From positions 1 to 56,333 of the forward strand of contig JBBDIJ010000023.1 in NCBI GenBank assembly GCA_040880485.1: a DNA stretch of 56,333 nt, read 5' to 3'. The DNA comes from JBBDIJ01 sp040880485 (GTDB taxonomy: Bacteria; Bacteroidota; Rhodothermia; Balneolales; Balneolaceae). Of the stretch, positions 49,841-56,333 are shown piece by piece. A program made the translations under genes and the position numbers. The stretch's first letter is position 1; the number at the start of each line of letters is the position of its first letter. Under the pieces are notes generated by a model. The model ran no database searches, was not told the origin of the DNA, and saw nothing but the letters and a program-made list of their open reading frames with translations.

Positions 49841-51375
49841 AGCTGTCCCAGAATTTTGGATCGGTAGAGGTCTACGAGAATGCTGAAGTTCTTCCATAGA
49901 TAGGTGCCCAGGGCAGCAATCAGAAAGAGCATCACGTACAACCGATAAGATTGATAGGACCCGAGAGGCACAAAGACTGTGTAGCCGAGTACAAAGATGG
50001 CAAAAGTGATAGTAAAAGTGACTTTCTGCGGAATAATCGGATGCTTGAAGCTGAACGTAGAGTAGCTGACCCGCTGAAACTGGTAGAACGAGCTCCATAG
50101 AAAGACCATCATAAAGCAGAGGAAGAAAAAGGTGTTGGCAATGTAGATCTCCAGCACTTCACCCAGGAAGGGGAAGCGCAGGATTTCGAAGATCGTGATG
50201 GCGTAAAAGATGAAGAGTGGGATGGTGACCGCACCCAGAAAGCGCTCCTTCAGTTGCTGTTCGAAGGAGATGGGGAACTGCATGTGGAGCAGAAACTCCC
50301 GGTTTTCGTAGCCGAACATGTTGGCTCCTCCCATGGCCAGCAAGGCTACCGGTAACGCCGCCAGGATTGTGGGGATCAAAATATTGGAGATCTCACTGTA
50401 ATCGAGATATAGAAGTAGCGGTATGTAGACAATCGGGATCAGGACAATGGCTATCACCTGTAGCCGGTTGTAAGGGTGTGTCATCACATGGTAGATATAC
50501 TTGCCTGCATTGGGCCCCAGCCAACGTCTCAGGAATGCCCAGAGCCGGCTTACATGCTCTCTGATCACCCGAATGTCGGGTGATAGCAGCCCCTCAAGCG
50601 TCTTGTAGTAGTGGTCCCGGAAAATCAGGAGAGTCAGGATCAGGGTGAAGCCAAAAATGACAAGTGTTAGCTGAACGGAGTGCTCGTAGGTGGCAGACCA
50701 GTAGATGAGCCCACCCGGTAGATAGTAGAGTAGTTCTGTGATTTCAGAAATTTGCAGTGTGATGCCATTCATCCAGGAGAGGGCTTGTCTCGAAATTACG
50801 GCCATCAGAGTGGCACTTCCCAGCAGAACAAAGAGAATGGAGAAGACGACGATGCGGAAGCGGCGCTCCACCATCTGAAGGAAACGGTGTTTGATCGAGA
50901 AAATGACACCGTAGTTGAGCAGGACGACGGCCACCAGCACCGGGATATTCCAGACCGAACTCACCTGTACGGCGAGAAAGATGAGCCAGGTGAGGTTGTA
51001 GATCACATTCACCGGATGGTAGAGTGTCATCAGGTTCAGGTGCCATGCGAGCTTGCCTGCGGGGTAGCCGAATGCGAGCAATTTCCGGTTCTCTTCTATA
51101 TTTAGAAGGCGGGTACTGGTAAAGGAGAAGTGGAGCAGCCAGAAAACATTGGCAAACGTGAGCAGAATGAGTTGATGGATCTCTTCTGTGAGCCAGGGCA
51201 GATCGATCTGATACTGCGGAGAGCTGTCCAGAAAGATGATCACAAGCGCGGTACCCATCAGATTAAAGAGAAGTACCAGCAGAAAGAGAGCGTACCCCGC
51301 TATCAGCAGAGTCTGAAACCGGGACAGTCTGGACAGGAACAGTTTCCAGTTCAGATATATGAGTCTCGCAATCAT
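49825..51375 (-). CDS. ABC transporter permease-like membrane protein
   Basis: A 516-residue polytopic protein with about ten to twelve hydrophobic segments (for example 24-50, 87-105, 130-165, 175-200, 225-255, then 305-335 and 370-500). I do not recognise a specific family, but its tight overlap with the ATPase gene makes it the expected membrane subunit of an exporter. The N-terminal IYLNWKLFLSRLSRF basic helix is typical of ABC-2-like permeases. It overlaps the outer-membrane-like gene upstream by four bases (ATGA). Confidence 0.85.
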   Translation of the reverse strand: MIARLIYLNWKLFLSRLSRFQTLLIAGYALFLLVLLFNLMGTALVIIFLDSSPQYQIDLPWLTEEIHQLILLTFANVFWLLHFSFTSTRLLNIEENRKLLAFGYPAGKLAWHLNLMTLYHPVNVIYNLTWLIFLAVQVSSVWNIPVLVAVVLLNYGVIFSIKHRFLQMVERRFRIVVFSILFVLLGSATLMAVISRQALSWMNGITLQISEITELLYYLPGGLIYWSATYEHSVQLTLVIFGFTLILTLLIFRDHYYKTLEGLLSPDIRVIREHVSRLWAFLRRWLGPNAGKYIYHVMTHPYNRLQVIAIVLIPIVYIPLLLYLDYSEISNILIPTILAALPVALLAMGGANMFGYENREFLLHMQFPISFEQQLKERFLGAVTIPLFIFYAITIFEILRFPFLGEVLEIYIANTFFFLCFMMVFLWSSFYQFQRVSYSTFSFKHPIIPQKVTFTITFAIFVLGYTVFVPLGSYQSYRLYVMLFLIAALGTYLWKNFSILVDLYRSKILGQLWNQL

Positions 51376-51983
51376 TGCAGAAGGGATATGCCGATGGTGA
51401 GTGCCGCTTCCTTGTGCCGCTCTCCGTCGCTGTACGCTGCCTGAAAGAGTGGCGTCAGATCAACGCCAGCGTGTGCCCGAAGAGTAACCAGCAAGGCGTC
51501 TGCCTCGACTGAGACGCCCGCTGCGGCTACAAGGCCCGCAGTTACGTGCTGAACCTGATCTCTGATGGAGAACCACGATCCGCCCTGGGAAGCCGAAGCT
51601 CCGAGGGTGAGCCCCGCCCGTGGCCCGGCCATCAGATGGGGACGGATGGCTCCCTCTGTTCCGAAACCGGTGAGAGCCTGCAGGGAGAACTCGAGTACAT
51701 CGTGACGAATGCCGGCGCCGGGTTGGCTTCTCTCCACCACCCCTTTTCGCATGAACCAGAGGCCGCTCTCCAGTCGGAAGGGGAGCCACTCCCGAGGCAG
51801 CTCCAGGCTCACGCCACCGCGAAAACCGGTACGCACATCAGAATCGTAAGGCGCCCCCGCAAAGTGGGAAAAGCCGGGTCCCGCATGCATGGTAATAGAG
51901 CTGTTGTTCTGGCCACAGACACTTCCCGGCCCTGCCAAAAAGAGCAGAATGAGAAGGGGCGGGATGGAGACCAGAGCTTTCAT
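51372..51983 (-). CDS. Small outer-membrane beta-barrel-like protein
   Basis: A 203-residue exported protein with signal peptide PPLLILLFLAGPGSVCG ending before Gln. The mature part alternates polar and hydrophobic residues in short strands (GFRGGVSLELP, FRLESGLWFMRKG, VLEFSLQALTGFG, LTIGISLLQ) with glycine-rich turns, as in PorT-type eight-strand outer-membrane barrels, although it lacks a known signature. It starts at an ATGA overlap with the uvrA stop and ends at an ATGA overlap with the permease start. It may be the outer-membrane part of the ABC system, but that is inference. Confidence 0.75.
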   Translation of the reverse strand: MKALVSIPPLLILLFLAGPGSVCGQNNSSITMHAGPGFSHFAGAPYDSDVRTGFRGGVSLELPREWLPFRLESGLWFMRKGVVERSQPGAGIRHDVLEFSLQALTGFGTEGAIRPHLMAGPRAGLTLGASASQGGSWFSIRDQVQHVTAGLVAAAGVSVEADALLVTLRAHAGVDLTPLFQAAYSDGERHKEAALTIGISLLQ

Positions 51984-54829
51984 ACGGAATTTCCATTCGT
52001 TGTATGCTCAGATAGAAGAGGTTTCAGATACCTTCCGGTGTGGCTGTCAGGGTGTTCGGCGATGGTTTCGGGCGTACCTTCAGCAACGATGCTTCCACCT
52101 CCGTAGCCCCCTTCCGGCCCGATGTCTATGATCCAGTCTGCCGATTTAATGACATCGAGGTTGTGCTCGATGATAATCACAGAGTGGCCGCTCTCCACAA
52201 GTTCATTGAAAGAGGCGAGCAGGCGTGAGATATCCTCAAAGTGGAGGCCGGTAGTCGGTTCATCAAAGAAGTAGAGAGTATGCCCGGAATTTGAACGGGT
52301 CAGAAAGCGAGCCAGTTTTACCCGCTGGGCTTCACCCCCGGAGAGGGTAGTTGCGCTCTGGCCCAGGCGAAGATAGCCTAACCCTACATCTTCCAGCGGC
52401 TGTAATCTGGTGGTAATGGCCTTTTCATCTGTGAAGAATTCAAGTGCGTCGGAGACGGAGAGTTCAAGCACATCGTGAATGTTTTTGCCCCGGTACTTCA
52501 CAGAGAGAACCTCTTTCCGGAACCGAAGGCCACCGCACACTTCACAGGTGAGTTCAATATCGGCCATGAACTGCATTTCGATCTTCTGGATCCCCTCGCC
52601 CTGACACGTTTCGCAGCGTCCTCCGGGTACGTTGAAAGAGAAGTGGCCGGGAGAGTAGCCCATAATTTGTGCCTGCCGGCTGTTGGAAAAGAGATCCCGG
52701 ATGCCGTCAAACGCTTTGGTATAGGTAGCGGGGTTGGAGCGGGAGGAGCGCCCGATGGGGCTTTGATCCACCATCTCCACCGATTCGATCCGGCTTAGCC
52801 CGGACAGGCTGCGATGACGGCCGACCCTCTTCTTCCAGCTACCGGTCTGCTTCTGTATGGCGGCATAAAGCGTGTCGTGAACCAGCGTGGATTTGCCCGA
52901 ACCGCTCACTCCAGTCACACAGACCAGCTTGTTAAGGGGGAACTCCACATCAATCGCTTTGAGATTGTTTTCGGTAGCCCCTTTCAACTCAATGAAGTGG
53001 CCGGAGCCGGAACGTCGTTTTGCCGGAACCGGGATCCCTTTTCGGCCGCTCAGGTATTTGCCGGTGAGGGAATCGGACTTTAAGAGCTGTTCGACACTAC
53101 CTTCAAAAGTCACTTCACCACCATACGAACCAGCAAAAGGACCGATATCGATCACATGGTCGGCGGACATGATCATTTCGGGGTCGTGTTCCACAACGAG
53201 TACAGTATTTCCGATCTCTTTTAAAGATTCCAGGATCGAAATAAGACGGCTGTTGTCACGAGGGTGAAGGCCGATGGTCGGTTCATCCAGTACATAGAGG
53301 CTGCCGATCAGGGAGCTGCCGAGAGAGTTGGCCAGGCTGATCCTCTGCGCCTCGCCGCCGCTCAGCGTCATCGTCGGCCTGTCGAGGGTCAGGTAGTCCA
53401 GTCCCACTTCATCCAGAAATCGCAATCTTTTGCGAATTTCATAGAGTATTTGTCCTGCCACCCGCTCCTCGAACTCCGTGAGCTGTAACGTCTCGAAGAA
53501 GGTGCGGGCGTGTCCGATGGACATCTCTGTAACCTGTCCGATATGCGACTCCCCGACAAGGACATTCAGGGCGTCGGGGCGCACTCTGTACCCTTTACAG
53601 TCCGGGCAGCGGCTGTACCCCCGGTATCGCGCATAAAAGACCCGCATATGCACCTTGTAGAACTGGCTCTTGATCAGGTCAAATACACCACGGATGCCAA
53701 TATATTCATCTTCACCTTTCCAGATCAGCTTTTTGAACTCATCAGAGAGGTCACGGTACGGTGTATCAATCGGGAGGTTGTTTCGGGCAGCCACCTTGAT
53801 CAGGCTCTTCAGATATTTACCGAATTTCTGGCCTGTAAACGGAGCAATCGCTCCGTCGCGGATAGTGGCATCCTGATCCGGTATTACAAGATCTTCGTCG
53901 ATTCCTGCCACCTTTCCGAACCCTTCGCAGCTGTCGCAAGCTCCATAGGGGTTGTTGAATGAAAACATCTGCGGTGTGGGTTCAGGATACTCCCTTCCAT
54001 TCTCTTCGAAACGTTCGCTGTAGCCGTGCTCCTCTCCTCCTCGAATCTTGATGGAGCATCGGCCTCCCCCCTCGCGAAATGCGGTCTCCAGGGAACCGGC
54101 AATACGGGAGCGTACTTCATCGTCGGTTCCGGTTACCAGGCGGTCCACCAGGACACGTATCTGGCTGCGTTTCAGGCTGCCAAGCAGGTCACGGTCCCGG
54201 TTCAGGTCCAGTATCTTCTCCTCTTTTAAGAGAAGCAGCCTCGAAAAGCCTTTCTCTATAAGAATTTGAAGCTCTTTCTCGAGTCCGTTTCGTTCTCCGC
54301 GTTCAGGAATCGGAAAAAGAACATAGAACTTCTCCCCTTCGCCATATCGGTTGTTCAGGTCCTCAATTACGGTGGCCGGCGAATCCTTCTGAACCTCTTT
54401 ACCGGTTTCGGGAGAGATCGTCCGGCCTATGCGCGCGAACAGAAGGCGGATGTAGTCGTAGATCTCCGTTGAAGTACCCACGGTGGAGCGTGGATTGGAG
54501 GAGGTCGACTTCTGTTGAATGGCCATCGCCGGAGAGATGCCATGCATAAAGTCTACGTCCGGTTTATCCATTCTCTCGAGAAACTGCCGCGCGTAGCTGG
54601 AAAGGCTTTCCACATAACGTCGCTGCCCCTCGGCGTAAATGGTGTCGAATACAAGACTCGACTTGCCAGACCCCGACACACCGGTGACTACCGTCAGGCG
54701 ATTGCGCGGAATCTCCACATCCACATTCTTGAGATTGTGTACTCTGGCCCCTTTTACGACGATCGGCCTGTCGCTGGCAGGAGTGCCGTTCTGATATGTC
54801 TTTGCTGCGGCGTCTTTCTTTTCACTCAT
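51980..54829 (-). CDS. uvrA: UvrABC excinuclease subunit A
   Basis: A 949-residue damage-sensing ATPase from ATG 54829 (MSEKKDAAAKTY). Two ABC-type halves each carry a Walker A (GVSGSGKSSL, GVSGSGKSTL), a signature (LSGGEAQRISLA, LSGGEAQRVKLA) and a Walker B (LYVLDEPTIGLH, LYFFDEPTTGLH). Cysteine pairs form the zinc sites: CDSC/CPDC in the first half and CETC/CEVC in the second. It acts with UvrB (27525-29570) and UvrC (not in the window) in nucleotide excision repair. It heads an operon with an outer-membrane protein and an ABC exporter. Confidence 0.97.
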   Translation of the reverse strand: MSEKKDAAAKTYQNGTPASDRPIVVKGARVHNLKNVDVEIPRNRLTVVTGVSGSGKSSLVFDTIYAEGQRRYVESLSSYARQFLERMDKPDVDFMHGISPAMAIQQKSTSSNPRSTVGTSTEIYDYIRLLFARIGRTISPETGKEVQKDSPATVIEDLNNRYGEGEKFYVLFPIPERGERNGLEKELQILIEKGFSRLLLLKEEKILDLNRDRDLLGSLKRSQIRVLVDRLVTGTDDEVRSRIAGSLETAFREGGGRCSIKIRGGEEHGYSERFEENGREYPEPTPQMFSFNNPYGACDSCEGFGKVAGIDEDLVIPDQDATIRDGAIAPFTGQKFGKYLKSLIKVAARNNLPIDTPYRDLSDEFKKLIWKGEDEYIGIRGVFDLIKSQFYKVHMRVFYARYRGYSRCPDCKGYRVRPDALNVLVGESHIGQVTEMSIGHARTFFETLQLTEFEERVAGQILYEIRKRLRFLDEVGLDYLTLDRPTMTLSGGEAQRISLANSLGSSLIGSLYVLDEPTIGLHPRDNSRLISILESLKEIGNTVLVVEHDPEMIMSADHVIDIGPFAGSYGGEVTFEGSVEQLLKSDSLTGKYLSGRKGIPVPAKRRSGSGHFIELKGATENNLKAIDVEFPLNKLVCVTGVSGSGKSTLVHDTLYAAIQKQTGSWKKRVGRHRSLSGLSRIESVEMVDQSPIGRSSRSNPATYTKAFDGIRDLFSNSRQAQIMGYSPGHFSFNVPGGRCETCQGEGIQKIEMQFMADIELTCEVCGGLRFRKEVLSVKYRGKNIHDVLELSVSDALEFFTDEKAITTRLQPLEDVGLGYLRLGQSATTLSGGEAQRVKLARFLTRSNSGHTLYFFDEPTTGLHFEDISRLLASFNELVESGHSVIIIEHNLDVIKSADWIIDIGPEGGYGGGSIVAEGTPETIAEHPDSHTGRYLKPLLSEHTTNGNSV

Positions 54830-54862
54830 GAATTGTTGGGTATGATGCTGCAGACCATCCTG

Positions 54863-54870
54863 CAAATATA
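54863..54870 (-). promoter_or_regulatory. TATATTTG promoter-like -7 box upstream of uvrA
   Basis: The minus strand reads TATATTTG here, 34 bases before the uvrA start, again matching TAnnTTTG. No good TTTG was found 19-21 bases further upstream. The site is in the only spacer (54830-54990) between uvrA and the MFS gene, which otherwise contains a CCGGG-TTGAA-CCCGG hairpin at 54932-54946 without a T tract. Confidence 0.4.
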
Positions 54871-54990
54871 CAAAACGATCTGCTGCGGAGATATGAAAAT
54901 CGTTGAAAATGAGACCCTTTTGCCTGACTCTCCGGGTTGAACCCGGTGACCATTCGAAAACGTACGTGAGTGCCCGTCCGGCTGCCGCCG

Positions 54991-56199
54991 CTACTTTGGG
55001 TCGAACCAGGGGTGAACTCGAAACGCGAGAAGCGTAGAGGCTGCAATGCTCGCAATAGCCAGAATCAGGAGAGACACCATCGAAATGTCTGCATCCAGCA
55101 TCCAGCCTACCAAAAAGGGGCTCACGGCCGTACTCAGAACCATCAATGAAGAAATCAGACTGCGCACGGTTCCAATCATACCGGTACCGTATAGCTCTGC
55201 CCAGAGGGCCGATTTTACATTACTTCCAAAGCCCATGGTGGTGCCAAACAGTGCCATGTAGAAGAATGCGACCCAATCTGCCTGCACCAGAACCGGCATC
55301 AGAAACCCGAGTGCCATAGGGAGCAGGTAGAAAGGGAAGAGGGTTCTGGCGGAGAAACGGTCTATCGCCGGCCCGACTCCGATCGAAGCCAGCGTCCGTG
55401 CAAGGGCGAAAAAGATAAAGGCGGTGGCAATCAGGCTGGCCGTCCAGCCAAATTCCGATCCGATCCGGATCTGATAGAGAAACAACCCTGTGATCCAGAA
55501 CGGCGGCATCAGAACCGCCGGTATGACATACCAAATGCGGTTGTCACTAAAAACTTTCTCATAATTCTTTATGGCCGAGTCGGCGGCCTCATCGGACTCC
55601 GACGGGTTCAGGCGGCCCTCCCTGGTACGACCCACGAGCAGGTAGAGGACCGGAATGAGTACCGCACCGATTCCGAATGCGATGATTCCCCAGGTGACCC
55701 TCCAGTGAAAAAGGGTGAGCAGAGTGGCCACAGCCAGCGGGAGCAGCGCTTCACCCAGTGGATAACCGAGGCTCGATACACTTAACGCCTTGCCTCTCTC
55801 GCGATCATAAAACCGGGCCATGGAGGTCTGGGCGGTATGGCCACTGAGCCCCTGGCCACACAGCCGTAATAGCGCAATGGCCATAAAGAGAACGGAGATG
55901 TGCCAGGAGACCATCACCATAAGACTGGCGGCCATGAGGCCCACGGCTACCCACAAGCTGTACCATCGGAGTGGAACCCGGTCTATCCACTGGCCCAGCC
56001 AGGGAAGGATCAGTGCACTCGACAAAGTGGCAGCAGAGTATACGAGTCCAAACCCGCTGTTGGAGAGTTGATAGACATCCAGAAAAAAGGGAACAAAGAG
56101 GGCAATGAGAAATGTCTGTCCAAAGCTCGAAAAAAAGGTCAGGGAGACCCCGAATGTTAACAGTCTTCTCTCTCTCAGTACAAATGTAAGGTAGCTCAT
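54991..56199 (-). CDS. Major facilitator superfamily transporter
   Basis: A 402-residue membrane protein from ATG 56199 (MSYLTFVLRERRLLTFGVS) with about twelve hydrophobic helices split by a polar loop near residue 210. MFS-type cues are the LGQWIDRVPLRW stretch between helices 2 and 3 and RFYDRERGKALSVSSLGYPLGEALLP. The paired glycine-rich turns in the second half (GPAIDRFSARTLFPF) support the call. The substrate is unknown. It precedes uvrA on the same strand with a 161-base spacer and follows the tRNA gene. Confidence 0.9.
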   Translation of the reverse strand: MSYLTFVLRERRLLTFGVSLTFFSSFGQTFLIALFVPFFLDVYQLSNSGFGLVYSAATLSSALILPWLGQWIDRVPLRWYSLWVAVGLMAASLMVMVSWHISVLFMAIALLRLCGQGLSGHTAQTSMARFYDRERGKALSVSSLGYPLGEALLPLAVATLLTLFHWRVTWGIIAFGIGAVLIPVLYLLVGRTREGRLNPSESDEAADSAIKNYEKVFSDNRIWYVIPAVLMPPFWITGLFLYQIRIGSEFGWTASLIATAFIFFALARTLASIGVGPAIDRFSARTLFPFYLLPMALGFLMPVLVQADWVAFFYMALFGTTMGFGSNVKSALWAELYGTGMIGTVRSLISSLMVLSTAVSPFLVGWMLDADISMVSLLILAIASIAASTLLAFRVHPWFDPK

Positions 56200-56263
56200 A
56201 AAAGTAAATTGCGGGCCCCGCAAGCCCGCGCCTGATACAAAGTGCCTCTGCGGTCATCAATTG

Positions 56264-56333
56264 TGCCCTGGACTGGATTCGAACCAGCACGACCTTTCGG
56301 TCACTGCCCCCTCAAGACAGCGTGTCTACCAAT
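56264..56333 (-). tRNA. tRNA-Leu (anticodon GAG), cut by the window edge
   Basis: On the minus strand the sequence shows a D-loop ATTGGTAGACACGC, an anticodon arm CTGTC-TTGAGGG-GGCAG with anticodon GAG, a variable arm, a T arm GCTGG-TTCGAAT-CCAGT, and acceptor 3' strand CCAGGGC plus A. The long variable arm fits a leucine tRNA. No CCA is encoded after the discriminator (CAA follows). The 5' acceptor and part of the D arm lie beyond the window. Confidence 0.9.

Noticed and set aside
1365..54946. The 14-mer CGGGTTGAACCCGG occurs at 1365-1378 (near the protease frameshift) and at 54933-54946
   Set aside because: Similar GGGTTGAACCGG strings occur inside genes as Gly-Leu-Asn codons. Two copies without further shared flanks do not support a mobile or dispersed repeat.
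54932..54946. CCGGG-TTGAA-CCCGG hairpin after the MFS gene
   Set aside because: A stable small hairpin, but no T tract on either side, so it is not called as a terminator.
1..56333. Search for CRISPR arrays, insertion sequences, prophage genes, attachment sites and rRNA
   Set aside because: No repeated spacer-like units, transposase, integrase, phage structural gene or rRNA sequence was seen.

Overview
The window (about 56 kb, mid-50s percent G+C by eye) looks like chromosome of a free-living Gram-negative bacterium of the Bacteroidota/Rhodothermota/Balneolota assemblage. Pointers are a DnaX without the four-cysteine zinc module, a TopA ending in GRYGPY-type repeats instead of zinc fingers, a GWxTD-family protein, LptB and outer-membrane-type proteins, a Tat-exported Gfo/Idh/MocA enzyme, and scattered TAnnTTTG promoter-like boxes. 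A halophilic balneolote is my best guess. It rests on protein style only.

Layout. 0.3-2.9 kb: radC, then a lower-GC accessory patch with a frameshifted secreted serine protease and a 3' relic of a serpin. 2.9-10.2 kb: argS, a SAM hydroxide adenosyltransferase, dnaN, miaA, then the tight run purS-clpS-purQ-lptB-rhodanese. 10.2-18.2 kb: DMT exporter, apbE, a doxX / SUMF1-like / Gfo-Idh-MocA group, an MscS channel, and a marR regulator divergent from a glycosyltransferase across a perfect palindrome. 18.3-30.2 kb: scpA, an M28 peptidase, ftsY, pgsA, two Nudix genes, a peroxiredoxin, then topA, an unrecognised winged-helix-like protein with a C-terminal clamp-binding peptide, uvrB and a methyltransferase. 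30.4-36.6 kb: a small membrane protein, glutamate dehydrogenase, an S9 peptidase and a GWxTD protein. 36.7-39.5 kb: the replication/repair operon dnaX-ybaB-recR. 39.5-43.8 kb: an M1 peptidase overlapping tail-to-tail with a membrane metallopeptidase-like gene, then proline dehydrogenase. 43.9-49.1 kb: an SCO1 relic joined in frame to an azurin-like lipoprotein, an acyltransferase, an AGCS symporter, a MarC protein, and a free-methionine-sulfoxide reductase. 49.1-54.8 kb: the overlapping operon uvrA - outer-membrane protein - ABC permease - ABC ATPase. 55.0-56.3 kb: an MFS transporter and the 3' part of tRNA-Leu(GAG).

Most of the window is housekeeping: DNA replication and repair (dnaN, dnaX, recR, radC, uvrA, uvrB, topA), tRNA and purine metabolism, envelope biogenesis, and secreted peptidases with amino-acid catabolism (glutamate dehydrogenase, proline dehydrogenase, AGCS symporter), which fits a protein-consuming lifestyle. 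No prophage, insertion sequence or CRISPR array was seen. The strongest second-look items are an A10 run in dnaX where either one-base slip leads to an immediate stop (gamma/tau production), and the unknown protein between topA and uvrB ending in QASLF, a match to the sliding-clamp-binding pentapeptide. Next come two 3'-only gene relics (serpin and SCO1), the placement of clpS inside the pur genes, and translational coupling of uvrA to an ABC exporter.
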